Source: Caulobacter segnis
GTDB taxonomy: Bacteria > Pseudomonadota > Alphaproteobacteria > Caulobacterales > Caulobacteraceae
DNA length: 63,174 nt
Assembly (NCBI RefSeq): GCF_003243465.1
Contig: NZ_QFQZ01000019.1
Location: forward strand, 1-63,174
Direction of reading: 5' to 3'
The notes under the pieces are model-generated. The model was not told where the DNA came from, did not search any database, and was given only the letters and a program-made list of their open reading frames with translations. The stretch's first letter is position 1. Each line of letters opens with the position of its first letter. This document shows, one piece after another, positions 7,183 through 15,650 of the stretch. The translations under genes and the position numbers were made by a program.

Positions 7183-8087
7183 CCCTGCTCGTCACGGGCG
7201 CCGCCGGCTTCGTGGGCCAGGCGATCGTTCGACGCCTGGCCGAGACGAACAGGCAGGACGTGCGGCTGGTCGATGTCGCCCCGCCCGCGGACCTTCCCAC
7301 CGGCCGGTTCGAGGTGTTGACCGGCGATCTGCTCGACCCAGACGTCCGCGCGCGCGCCGTTCAGGGAGTCGACAAGATCGTGCACCTGGTGTCGCTGCCG
7401 GGGGCCAGCGCCGAGCGCGATGTCGCGCTGTCGCGGCGGGTCAATCTCGACATGACGATGGCCCTGGCCGAGGCGCTGGCGGAACAGGCCCGCGACGGCG
7501 CCCGACCTCGCTTCGTCTTCGCCAGCTCGATCGCGGTGCTGGGCGGCTTCCACGGCGCCGTCGACGACAACGCCCAGCCTGCGCCCAGCATCAGCTACGG
7601 CGCCCACAAGTGGATGGCCGAGATCGGCCTGTCCGACCTGCACCGTCGCGGCCAGATCCAGACGCTCTCCCTGCGCCTGCCCGGCGTGGTGGCGCGTCCG
7701 CGCGGGGCGACCGGCCTCAAGTCGGCGTTCATGAGCGACGTCTTCCACGCCGCCAAGGCCGGGGAGCCGTTCACCTTCCCCGTCAGCCGCGAGGCGACGT
7801 TCTGGCTGATGTCGGCCGATCGCGCCGCGCGCAACCTCCTGCACGCGCTGGACCTGCCGGCGCTCGACGGCCGAAGCCTGACCTTGCCGGCGCTCCGCTG
7901 CTCGGCCGCAAAGCTGGCCGCGGCGCTCTTCTCGTCGCTCGAGGCGGTCCGCTACGACCCCGACCCGCTCACCGATCAGGTGTTCGGGCGCTATCCCGAC
8001 CTTTCGGCCGATGCGGCCGAAGCCTTGGGCTTCCGCGATGACCTGGATCTGCCCGGCCTGATCGAAGCGGTGTGGACCTCGCTATGA
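7179..8087 (+). CDS. NAD-dependent epimerase/dehydratase family protein (DenD-like)
   Basis: An extended SDR of 302 residues with nucleotide-binding GAAGFVGQ at residues 7-14. The catalytic YxxxK is SYGAHK (about residue 140), with FASSIAVLGG upstream. The closest family I can name is the D-erythronate dehydrogenase-like NAD-dependent epimerases (NAD-binding Rossmann fold plus a short substrate domain). It should oxidise or epimerise a hydroxyl group on an acid or sugar-acid-like intermediate. Start and stop codons overlap those of both neighbours (ATGA at each end), so translation is coupled with the cupin and the SDR. Confidence 0.85.
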   Translation: MTLLVTGAAGFVGQAIVRRLAETNRQDVRLVDVAPPADLPTGRFEVLTGDLLDPDVRARAVQGVDKIVHLVSLPGASAERDVALSRRVNLDMTMALAEALAEQARDGARPRFVFASSIAVLGGFHGAVDDNAQPAPSISYGAHKWMAEIGLSDLHRRGQIQTLSLRLPGVVARPRGATGLKSAFMSDVFHAAKAGEPFTFPVSREATFWLMSADRAARNLLHALDLPALDGRSLTLPALRCSAAKLAAALFSSLEAVRYDPDPLTDQVFGRYPDLSADAAEALGFRDDLDLPGLIEAVWTSL

Positions 8088-8851
8088 GCCTGCAACGCTA
8101 TTTCGGGCTGGAAGACAAACGCGTTCTGATCACCGGCGCGACCGGCGGCATCGGAACGGCGATGGCCCAGGCCTGCGCCGAAGCCGGCGCCCGCCTGGTC
8201 CTGGCCAGTCAGGATGCCGAGGCCTGCGTGGCCCTGGCGGCGAGCCTGCCCAGGGCGCAGGCCTTCACCTGCGACGTCGCGCGCGCTTCGGAGCTGGAGG
8301 CGCTCGCCGGTTTTACCGAGGCCGAACTGGGCGGCGTCGACGCGCTGCTTTGCAACGCCGGCGTTTCCGGCGCCCCGGGCCCGATGGGCTCGATCCCCGA
8401 CGCCGACCGCGACCATCTGCTGGCCGTCAACCTGCTGCATCCGATGACCCTGAGCGCGCGCCTGGCGCCCGTCATGGCCCGCGACGGCGGCGGATCGATC
8501 GTTCTGACCGCTTCGCTGGCGGGATTGCGCGGCAACAAGTCCTTGGGTCTCTACGGCGTGACCAAGGCCGGCGTGATCCAGCTGGCCCGCAACCTGGCTG
8601 TCGAATACGGGCCCCAGAACATCCGCGCCAACGCCATCGCGCCCGGCCTGATCAACACCAGCTGGGCGGACGCCATCCTGAACGCGCCCGCCGCCGCCGA
8701 ACGCCGCCTCTCGCTGACCCCGCTGCGGCGGATCGGCGAGCCCTGGGAAGTCGCCGCCGCGGCGCTGTTCCTGGCGGGGCCGGGCGCGGCGTTCATCACC
8801 GGCCAAACCCTGGTGATCGACGGCGGCACGCTGATCACCGACGGCAACTGA
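8084..8851 (+). CDS. Short-chain dehydrogenase/reductase (classical SDR)
   Basis: A 255-residue classical SDR. Cofactor-binding TGATGGIG lies at about 18-25, NAG at 91-93, and the catalytic Ser144, Tyr157 and Lys161 (SLGLYGVTK) are all in place. GQTLVIDGG is near the C-terminus. No basic residue at the end of the second strand marks NADP use, so NAD is more likely. It overlaps the upstream epimerase by ATGA and precedes the FAH hydrolase by 30 bases. It probably oxidises a dihydrodiol or alcohol intermediate of the pathway; the substrate is unknown. Confidence 0.9.
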   Translation: MSLQRYFGLEDKRVLITGATGGIGTAMAQACAEAGARLVLASQDAEACVALAASLPRAQAFTCDVARASELEALAGFTEAELGGVDALLCNAGVSGAPGPMGSIPDADRDHLLAVNLLHPMTLSARLAPVMARDGGGSIVLTASLAGLRGNKSLGLYGVTKAGVIQLARNLAVEYGPQNIRANAIAPGLINTSWADAILNAPAAAERRLSLTPLRRIGEPWEVAAAALFLAGPGAAFITGQTLVIDGGTLITDGN

Positions 8852-8881
8852 CCGGCGCGCGGCGCCGAAGGACGTAGAACC

Positions 8882-9850
8882 ATGCGACTCGCCACGCTCG
8901 ACCACGCCGGACCCGACGGCGTTCTGGTGGTCATCTCCCAGGACGGGGAACGCTACGCCCCCGTGCCGGGTCATCCGACGCTGCTCGGCGCCCTGGAGCA
9001 ATGGGCCAGCGCCGAGAGCGCGATCGCCCGTGTCGTCGAGCGGCTGGCTGAGGGCGGCGGTCAAGCCCTGGCCGGTCAGAAGCTCGCCGCGCCCCTGCCC
9101 CGAACCTGGCAGTGGCTCGACGCCTCGGCCTATCCGAGCCATCGGTTGCTGATGGAGCGCCTGTTCGGCGTGGCCGCGCCTGCGGAGGGCCGGCCGCTGA
9201 TGTACCAGGGCCTGTCTCACCGGTTCCTGTCCGCCACCGAAGACGCCGCCTTCCCGTCCGAGGACGGCGGGATCGACTTCGAAGGCGAGTTTGGGGTGAT
9301 CACCGACTTCGTGCCGATGGGGACGCGCGCCGAAGACGCCTCCAAGCACATTCGCCTGATCGTGCAGATCAATGACTGGTCGCTGCGGGCCATCGCCCCG
9401 ATCGAAATGAAGACGGGTTTCGGCTGGATCCAGGCCAAGCCCGCCTGTTCGCTGGCCCCCTACGCGATTTCCCCGGACGCGCTGGGCGACGACTGGCGCG
9501 ACGGCCGCGTGCAGCTGCCGTTGCGCGTCTGGTGGAATGGCGCCCTGTTCGGCGCGCCCGAGGGCGGCCACATGGAGTACGGCTTCCACGAGCTGATCGC
9601 GCACGCGGCGGCCACGCGGGACCTCTGCGCGGGCACCCTGATCGGGTCCGGCACCGTCTCCAACAGCAATTTCCGCGAGGTGGGCTCGAGCTGCATCGCC
9701 GAGCGCCGCGGCATCGAGCTGCTGGACTCAGAAGCCATCACCACGCCCTTCATGGCGTTCGGCGACACGCTCCGCATGGCGGCCGGCCGCGAGGGTCAGG
9801 AGAGCCCGTTCGGCGCCATCGACCAGCGCGTCGTTCGCGCCGATATCTGA
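8882..9850 (+). CDS. Fumarylacetoacetate hydrolase-family protein
   Basis: A 322-residue FAH-fold enzyme. Landmarks are the metal-binding DFEGEFGVITDFVPMG around residues 140-155, INDWSLR, and the C-terminal GSGTVSNSNFREVGSSCIAE. The last resembles the short bacterial fumarylacetoacetases more than the isomerase/decarboxylase branch. It would hydrolyse a carbon-carbon bond in a 1,3-diketo acid, as expected after ring cleavage. AAGGACG lies just upstream of ATG 8882. It is the last gene of the cupin operon and meets a strong hairpin 78 bases after its stop. Confidence 0.9.
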   Translation: MRLATLDHAGPDGVLVVISQDGERYAPVPGHPTLLGALEQWASAESAIARVVERLAEGGGQALAGQKLAAPLPRTWQWLDASAYPSHRLLMERLFGVAAPAEGRPLMYQGLSHRFLSATEDAAFPSEDGGIDFEGEFGVITDFVPMGTRAEDASKHIRLIVQINDWSLRAIAPIEMKTGFGWIQAKPACSLAPYAISPDALGDDWRDGRVQLPLRVWWNGALFGAPEGGHMEYGFHELIAHAAATRDLCAGTLIGSGTVSNSNFREVGSSCIAERRGIELLDSEAITTPFMAFGDTLRMAAGREGQESPFGAIDQRVVRADI

Positions 9851-9927
9851 ACCGTCAGTCTGCTCGGCGACGCAACCCGGGCCGCTTGAGCCCCTTCCCG
9901 ACCACCGCGACAGACACGAAAGAAAGG

Positions 9928-9953
9928 ACGGCGGCCGAGCGATCGGCCGCCGT
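9928..9953. terminator. Bidirectional terminator-like hairpin
   Basis: Perfect 11-base arms ACGGCGGCCGA / TCGGCCGCCGT with a GCGA loop sit between the converging FAH gene and the VOC dioxygenase gene. On the minus strand it is followed by CCTTTCTTT, a fair U-rich tract. On the plus strand only CAGTTTG follows. It should end the VOC transcript and probably the cupin operon. Confidence 0.75.
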
Positions 9954-10047
9954 CAGTTTGAAGGGCGCTTGAGCACGTGCGGGAGTCACGGCTGAAGGTG
10001 ATCAGGTCGCCCTTGGTTGTCGAAGCCCGCCGGGTTGGACCTGGCGG

Positions 10048-10977
10048 TCAGGCGAAGTAGCGCTCGGGCGACTCCGAACTCCACAGGTCCATCTGCGCTT
10101 CCTTGACGTCGTAATTGCCGCCCTGATGCTGGTTGTTGACCAGATCGGTGTCCGAGAAGGTCTCGAAGCGGTAGCCGTCCGGGTCGAACCAGACATCGAA
10201 CACGTGGCTGCCCAGCGGGTGACGGCCCACGCCCCAGTTCGGCTTCCAGCCGCGCGACTCCAGCCAGCGATGGGCGATGAACTGGGCTTCGAAATCCTCG
10301 ATCTCGAACGAGATGTGGTGCGCGTCCGTCTTGCCCCACTGGGCCAGGAAGACCACGTGGTGGTCGACATAGTCCGCTCCCCGGTCGATCCGGAAGAAGC
10401 CGGCGATCTTGTGGTCAGGCTCGCCGGCGAACATCGTGTCGGAGGCCTTCAGACCGAGCACGCGCTCGTACCAGGCGGCCATGGTCGCAAAGTCCTTCAC
10501 ATAGAGCCCGATGTGGCCAAGCCGGAACAGGTGGGCGGGCTGCAGAGCGCGCGTCGATTGGGCGGCGTTGAAGCGCGTGCGCGCATCGGGCACGTTCAGG
10601 GCCAGGGGGCGGTGGCTGACGGGCAGATGCTCTCCGGCGATCCCCGTGACCAGCCAGACGCACTGGCCTTCCGGATCGGTCAGGCTGACGCTGTAGCCGC
10701 CGCCGGGCCCGTCGATCGCGACGATCGGCGTCGCGCCATGGTCGCGAACGGCTTGCTCAAGATCGCTGATGTCTTCGACGGCGAAGGCCATGCCCAGGAA
10801 GCGGCGAACGTCCGACGGCTCGGCGACATAGTTGTAGGCGTCCCCGCCGGCGGTCTTCATGTAGAGCACGCCGTTGCGCGTTTCGACCGTCTTGAGGCCG
10901 AAGTCCGTCGCGAACCGCTCGGTGGTCGCGATGTCGGTGACCCCGAACTTGACATGGTGAAATCCGACGATGCGCAT
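10048..10977 (-). CDS. Two-domain VOC protein, extradiol (type I) ring-cleavage dioxygenase-like
   Basis: A 309-residue protein of two glyoxalase/bleomycin-resistance domains. The first starts HHVKFGVTDI and the second HIGLYVKDF at about 155. Candidate Fe(II) ligands in the second domain are His155, His220 or His221 (DAHHISFEI) and Glu272 (RFETFSD). They match the His-His-Glu triad of BphC-type extradiol dioxygenases. GRHPLGSHVFDVWFDPDG nearly fits that family signature, with Trp where Tyr is usual. It should cleave a catechol-type ring in the cytoplasm using O2. ATG 10977 was chosen because the upstream extension lies outside the fold. It follows the TonB receptor by 64 bases and probably shares its transcript. 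Confidence 0.85.
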   Translation of the reverse strand: MRIVGFHHVKFGVTDIATTERFATDFGLKTVETRNGVLYMKTAGGDAYNYVAEPSDVRRFLGMAFAVEDISDLEQAVRDHGATPIVAIDGPGGGYSVSLTDPEGQCVWLVTGIAGEHLPVSHRPLALNVPDARTRFNAAQSTRALQPAHLFRLGHIGLYVKDFATMAAWYERVLGLKASDTMFAGEPDHKIAGFFRIDRGADYVDHHVVFLAQWGKTDAHHISFEIEDFEAQFIAHRWLESRGWKPNWGVGRHPLGSHVFDVWFDPDGYRFETFSDTDLVNNQHQGGNYDVKEAQMDLWSSESPERYFA

Positions 10978-11006
10978 TGGCGAGGCTATCCCCCATTGAA
11001 AAGGTC

Positions 11007-11031
11007 GGCCGCGCGCCTTCGACGCGCGGCC
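11007..11031. other. Hairpin between the TonB receptor and dioxygenase genes
   Basis: Arms GGCCGCGCG / CGCGCGGCC with a seven-base loop lie in the 64-base gap. No U-tract follows on the minus strand. It may stabilise the upstream message end or reduce expression of the dioxygenase relative to the receptor. Confidence 0.45.
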
Positions 11032-11041
11032 AGTGACGAGG

Positions 11042-13348
11042 TTAGAAATCGAGGTGAAGGCGCGCGCCATAGGTGCGCGGCGGCTGCAGCCAGACGAAGG
11101 TGGGGCCACCGTTGGCGATGCTGTAGCTGCGGCCGACCTGGGTCTGGGCGAAGATCACCTTGTTGGTCACGTTCAGGACGTAGGCGCTGAGGCTCCAGCG
11201 ACGGTTCGGCTCGTGATAGGTCAGGTTCAGGTCGGTCTTGGTGTAGGCCGGCGCCTTGGTCTCGGGCAGATAGTTCAGCTGGGTCTCGCGGCTGCTTTCG
11301 TGACGGGCGTCCACCGAAGCGACCAGGTCGCCGCCATTGCCCAGGCGGAAGGTGTGCTCGATCCCGCCGCCCAGGGTCAGGGTCGGGGTCAACAGTAGGT
11401 CACGGCCGCTGCAATCGACCGTGAAGCCGCCCGCCGGATTGGCCGGAGAGGCGCAGGTCGAGTTGCCGCTGACGCTGAACGGCGAGGGATAGGTCAGCTT
11501 GTCGTACTGGCCGTCCAGATATTGCAGGTCGAGGTGGACGAGCGTGTCGCTGGTCACCGCGAACTGGGACTCGATCTCGAGGCCCTTGATCGTGGCGGTG
11601 CCGGCGTTGTCGGTCACGAAGATGTTGCCGAACGGCGGCGGCAGGACGCGGAAGTGCGGGATCTGCTGGTCGCGATAGCGGTAGTAGAAGGCCTCGGCGT
11701 TGACCTGCAGGCGGTTCTCCAGGAAGCGGTTCTTGGAGCCGATCACATAGGCGGTGACCTTCTCGGGCTTGTAGACGTTGTCGCCGGGCGGGCCGAAGTA
11801 GAAGCCGCCGGCCTTATAGCCGGTGCTGACGTTGGCGTAGAGCAGCGAACGCGGCGCGACATCCCATTCGACGCCAGCCTTCCAGGTCACGGCGTTGTAC
11901 TTGGTGTCGCCGACGGTGGTGAAGCGTTGGAAGCCGGACTTCAAGTCGGGGAACGGGTCGAACGTGGCGTTGGCGTAGTCGAACGGCGCGGTGCCGCCGA
12001 AGCCGATGTCGCGACGCACGCTGTTGGTCGTCTTGCGCTCGTGGGTGTAGCGCAGGCCGCCGCTGAGGCGGAAGGTTTCGCTCAACGAATAGGTCAGCTG
12101 GCCGAAGGCCGCGGCGGTCTCGGTCCCGGTGTGGATTTCCTGATTGCTCATCACCGTCGGGGAGTTTTCCGTCAGGTACTGCGAGTTCAGCTTGTCATCG
12201 AGATAGAAGCCACCGACGACATAGCGCAGCTTGGTGTCGCCGCCGGACGCCAGCCGGGCCTCGATCGACTTCTGGTTGGTCTTGGCGTCCTCGCCGACAT
12301 AGAAGCCGGCCGAGTTGCCGATGAAGTGGATGTCGGTGCCGCGATAGCCCGGGACGATGGTCAGGTTGCCGACCGGCGTCACCCACGAGATCGTGGCGCT
12401 GACCCCGTAGTAGTTATTGTCCTGCTTGGGGACGTTCGGATTCCGCTTGATGGCCGGCGCGTACATGTTGGCGATCGTCGGATTGCTGCTGAGATTGCCG
12501 ATCCAGGGATCCACCAGGAAGTGGAGCGAGCCGACCGGTCCGCCGATCACGTCCCGCGTTCCATAGACGGCCGTGCCCGCGCCCTTGCCGCCGTCATGCG
12601 AATAGTCGCCCACCACATCGATGATGACGTCGTCGTTGGGAACGATGCGCGCCGACAGGCGGCCGGAGGCGGCCTTCTCGTCGCCGGTGCCGTCCTTGAA
12701 GAAGCCGTCGCGGTCCACGACCTGGAACGCGCCGCGCAGGGCGAGCTTGTCGTTGACCGGCAGGTTCAGCGCGCCCTGTGCATGGCGCTTGTTGTAGTTG
12801 CCGATCTCGATGTCGAGGTTGCCGTTCAGGTCACCGATCTGGGCGTGGTTGGGGATGACGTTGACGGCGCCGCCCGTGGCGTTGCGGCCGTACAGCGTGC
12901 CCTGCGGCCCCTTGAGCACCTCCACCCGCTCCAGGTCGTAGAACAGGCCATGCGCGCCCGTCGGGTGGGACAACGGAACGCCCGCGGTGCTGACGACGAC
13001 GGCGGGATCGGCGAAGCCGTTGGCGGCGAAGTTGTTGATGCCTCGAACCGAGAAGCTGTCATACGGGCCCGCGCCCGGCGCCACCTGCAGGGCGGGCGCC
13101 AGCTGGGTCAGCTGGGTCACGTCGGTGACCCCCTTCTTGAGCAGGGCCTGGGCGCTCACCGCCGTCAGCGAGACGGCCGCGCGCTGCGCGCTCTCTTCGC
13201 GGCGCTGAGCCGTGACGACCACCTCTTCCAGTTCGGCGGGCTTGTTGGCGCTGGCCGCCCGGTCTTGCCCCGCAGCCAAGGCCGCGCCCGACGAGACCGA
13301 CATGAATGCAGTCGCAAGGGCGATGACGGACGATGCAGTGACCTTCAT
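11042..13348 (-). CDS. TonB-dependent outer-membrane receptor
   Basis: A 768-residue receptor. The signal peptide MKVTASSVIALATAF... ends near AALAA. A TonB box-like ELEEVVVTAQRREE follows, then the plug (SFSVRGINNFAANG, LERVEVLKGPQGTLYGRNATGGAVNVI) and a long beta-barrel ending in NVTNKVIF ... RLHLDF with terminal Phe. The sequence is of the large 'Oar/IroN-like' type abundant in Caulobacterales and sphingomonads, used for complex carbohydrates and aromatic compounds as well as iron. ATG 13348 was chosen for the AAGGGG site upstream and the signal peptide. Position before the dioxygenase gene suggests uptake of the pathway substrate. Confidence 0.95.
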   Translation of the reverse strand: MKVTASSVIALATAFMSVSSGAALAAGQDRAASANKPAELEEVVVTAQRREESAQRAAVSLTAVSAQALLKKGVTDVTQLTQLAPALQVAPGAGPYDSFSVRGINNFAANGFADPAVVVSTAGVPLSHPTGAHGLFYDLERVEVLKGPQGTLYGRNATGGAVNVIPNHAQIGDLNGNLDIEIGNYNKRHAQGALNLPVNDKLALRGAFQVVDRDGFFKDGTGDEKAASGRLSARIVPNDDVIIDVVGDYSHDGGKGAGTAVYGTRDVIGGPVGSLHFLVDPWIGNLSSNPTIANMYAPAIKRNPNVPKQDNNYYGVSATISWVTPVGNLTIVPGYRGTDIHFIGNSAGFYVGEDAKTNQKSIEARLASGGDTKLRYVVGGFYLDDKLNSQYLTENSPTVMSNQEIHTGTETAAAFGQLTYSLSETFRLSGGLRYTHERKTTNSVRRDIGFGGTAPFDYANATFDPFPDLKSGFQRFTTVGDTKYNAVTWKAGVEWDVAPRSLLYANVSTGYKAGGFYFGPPGDNVYKPEKVTAYVIGSKNRFLENRLQVNAEAFYYRYRDQQIPHFRVLPPPFGNIFVTDNAGTATIKGLEIESQFAVTSDTLVHLDLQYLDGQYDKLTYPSPFSVSGNSTCASPANPAGGFTVDCSGRDLLLTPTLTLGGGIEHTFRLGNGGDLVASVDARHESSRETQLNYLPETKAPAYTKTDLNLTYHEPNRRWSLSAYVLNVTNKVIFAQTQVGRSYSIANGGPTFVWLQPPRTYGARLHLDF

Positions 13349-13621
13349 GGCGTTTCCCCTTCTCTGTGTTGTTTCCCCGCCGCCTGGGCGCTGCGCTAGC
13401 CCGGCTGGCCCGGTGAGGGGCAAGGACCGGTCCGGCGGCGGCGCCAGCGGAAAACGGGCCGTCATTTGATTGACGTTACGCACAAGCCTAGAGCCGCTCC
13501 CGAAGGCGAAAAACTCGCCTTTCCGCGGCGTCGACCGACCTGTTACAGAGTTGAATATATTAGACTTTTAGCGTCGCAAACGTAGAACCCATCAGATCCT
13601 CGCTCAGTTTTTGAAGAGGGT
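13349..13621. promoter_or_regulatory. Upstream region of the TonB receptor operon
   Basis: The 273 bases hold no gene. An A+T-rich stretch at 13541-13572 includes TGTTACAGAGTTGAATATAT and then GACTTTTAGC (13563-13572). The last decamer recurs exactly at 6468-6477, upstream of the cupin operon. This is the most likely promoter and operator zone for the receptor and dioxygenase. Confidence 0.5.
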
Positions 13622-14290
13622 TCAAGACTCTTCTGCTGGGCCTTGCGGCGCCAGGGCGGCCGCCATGCTCGACAGCCCGTCGATCAAGGCCCTGATCGTG
13701 AAGTCGAAGCGGACGGCCGCCGGGATCGAGATGGTCGCCTCGAAGGCCTTGGCGAATTGCGGGATCAGGTCGCGCTTTTCCTGGATCTTCCGCCGAAACG
13801 CCGACTGCTGCTTTTCATCCTCGGTGACGCGCGCCTCGTCCCGGGCCACCCACCAGGAGACGAACTCGACGACGGCCCGCGTCGCCCACTGGGCTTCAGT
13901 CTCTCGAAAGCCGCTGCGCAGGGCGACAACCATCGACATGTTGTAGCGCGTAAGCATCGAGACAGTCTGGGGAATCCGGCTGGTGGCATGGTGGGCCAGA
14001 CCAGGATTGCGCTCGTAGAAATCGCGAAGATCGTGGGCGAAGCGGTACGCCCATTCGCTCCAGGACGCCCCGTCGTCCAGGGGCATCGGGAAGGGCTCCA
14101 TCAGGTGCTCGGCCACCTGGTCGCGCAGCTCCTCCACGTCTTTGACGTGGTAGTAGAGGGCCTGGACACTGACGCCCAGTTCGGCCGCCACGGCCTTGAC
14201 CGTAAGCCTCGACAAGCCCAGCGCCCGCGCCGCGTCCAGCACGTCGGCATGGCTGATCTTGCTGGGCCTTCCCCCTGCTGGCCTACCCAT
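13622..14290 (-). CDS. TetR/AcrR-family regulator
   Basis: A 222-residue regulator. The N-terminal helix-turn-helix spans about residues 10-60: ISHADVLDAARALGLSRLTVKAVAAELGVS, then VQALYYHVKDVEELRD. The YYHVKD recognition-helix signature is that of TetR proteins with a TetR_C-like ligand domain. The gene is divergent from the MFS operon and upstream of the receptor-dioxygenase pair. It is therefore the first candidate for a local repressor responding to the substrate or an intermediate. The ligand is unknown. Confidence 0.9.
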   Translation of the reverse strand: MGRPAGGRPSKISHADVLDAARALGLSRLTVKAVAAELGVSVQALYYHVKDVEELRDQVAEHLMEPFPMPLDDGASWSEWAYRFAHDLRDFYERNPGLAHHATSRIPQTVSMLTRYNMSMVVALRSGFRETEAQWATRAVVEFVSWWVARDEARVTEDEKQQSAFRRKIQEKRDLIPQFAKAFEATISIPAAVRFDFTIRALIDGLSSMAAALAPQGPAEES

Positions 14291-14403
14291 GCCTTCTCCT
14301 CAATCTACGGGTTATTGAAACGGTTTAAAAAACTGATACAGCTGAATCCAAGAAGGCGCGCGACCGATTTTTTCCGGCACGCCGCCCGCCAGAGGAAGCG
14401 CAC
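14291..14403. promoter_or_regulatory. Divergent TetR / MFS operon control region
   Basis: A pseudo-palindrome TTGAAACGGTTTAA lies at 14315-14328 in the only A+T-rich stretch between the two divergent starts. Its symmetric positions match (TTnAAnCGnTTnAA), which suits a TetR dimer. TTATTGAAA at 14312-14320 overlaps it and recurs at 22005. Confidence 0.5.
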
Positions 14404-15636
14404 ATGACACAGGGCCCGACAACGGTCGATTCCCAAGCCGACTCGCGAACCCCGCGCCGGGTGTTCATCGCCGCCTTCGGCGGGAATGCGTTGGACAATT
14501 TCGACTTCTCCCTTTTCAGCCTGCTCATTCCCACCTTCGCCGCCCTGTGGGGCATGTCGCGGGGCGAAGCGGGCCTGATCGCCAGCAGCACAATCCTGGC
14601 CGGCTCGCTCGGCGGCGCCCTGGCCGGCGCGCTCGCCGATCGCCTGGGGCGCGTGCGCGTGCTGCAGTGGACCATCCTCTGGTTCTCCCTGTTCACGTTT
14701 CTCTGCGGGTTCGCCGGCGACGCCCAGCAGTTGCTATGGCTGCGGATCGGCCAAGGGATCGGCTTTGGCGGGGAGCTGGCGGTCGGCGCGGTGCTGATCG
14801 CCGAGTCGGTCGGCGCCAAGGCGCGCGGGCGGGTCATGGGCGCGGTCGCGAGCGGCTACGCGGTCGGCGCGATCGCGGCGACACTGGCGTATGGCGCGCT
14901 GTTCGCGCTCCTGCCACCGGAGAAGGCCTGGCGCTGGCTGTTCTGGGCGGGCGTCCTGCCGGCCCTCTTTGTCCTGTACATCCGGCGCGGAATTCCCGAG
15001 CCGCCCACCTACGCCCGCGCCCGAAGCGATGGCGAGGGCGGGTCGCTGCTGCGCCTGCTGTCGGGCGAGCTGGCGCCGCGCATGGTTCTGGGCACCCTGC
15101 TCGTGGCCGGGGTGACCGGCGCGCAGAACATCTTCGTGGTCTGGCTGCCGACCTACCTGCACGCCGAGCGCGGCTTCTCCATGCCCGCCAGCGGCGCAAA
15201 CTACATCGCTAACAGCCTCGGCGCGCTGATCGGTTTCCTGTTTGGCGGCGCGGTCATCGATCGGCTCGGCCGGCGCCGAGGCTTTCAACTCGCCTCACTG
15301 GCGGCGGCCGCCGCCGTCCTGGGCTATGTCTTCCTGCCGATCTCCGGCCTATGGCTGATGCCGGCCGGCCTGGTCGTCGGCGTTCTGATCGTCGCCGCCG
15401 GGGTGGGCGCCACGCCGTTCCTGACCGAGCTGTTCCCGACCGCCCAGCGCGGCGCGGCCACCGGCTTCTGCTACAGCGTCGGGCGGGGGCTCGGCGCCCT
15501 GATGCCGGCCCTCGTCGGCTGGCTGGGCGATCGCATGGCTTTGGCGCCGCTGATCTCCGGCCTCAGCCTGGCGGCCTACGCCGTGGTGATCCTGGCGGCC
15601 ACAGCCCTTCCCGAAACCCGCGGACGCGAACTCTGA
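14404..15636 (+). CDS. MFS transporter, aromatic-acid:H+ symporter (AAHS)-like
   Basis: A 410-residue, 12-helix carrier. Motifs are GGNALDNFDFSLFSLLIP in the first helix (the acidic DxxD-type motif of the AAHS group), GALADRLGRVR between helices 2 and 3, GFGGELAVGAVLIAE in helix 4, and GGAVIDRLGRRRG between helices 8 and 9. AAHS relatives import benzoate-type acids; here the substrate is inferred from context only. It heads an operon with the dienelactone hydrolase, cytochrome b561 and the second TetR. The stop is followed 14 bases later by the next ATG. Confidence 0.88.
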   Translation: MTQGPTTVDSQADSRTPRRVFIAAFGGNALDNFDFSLFSLLIPTFAALWGMSRGEAGLIASSTILAGSLGGALAGALADRLGRVRVLQWTILWFSLFTFLCGFAGDAQQLLWLRIGQGIGFGGELAVGAVLIAESVGAKARGRVMGAVASGYAVGAIAATLAYGALFALLPPEKAWRWLFWAGVLPALFVLYIRRGIPEPPTYARARSDGEGGSLLRLLSGELAPRMVLGTLLVAGVTGAQNIFVVWLPTYLHAERGFSMPASGANYIANSLGALIGFLFGGAVIDRLGRRRGFQLASLAAAAAVLGYVFLPISGLWLMPAGLVVGVLIVAAGVGATPFLTELFPTAQRGAATGFCYSVGRGLGALMPALVGWLGDRMALAPLISGLSLAAYAVVILAATALPETRGREL

Positions 15637-15650
15637 GGAAGCCTGCCGCC

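Noticed and set aside
11522..13399. A 625-codon open frame on the plus strand opposite the TonB receptor
   Set aside because: It is antisense to a clear receptor gene, has no domain or start site, and arises from GC3-rich codon use.
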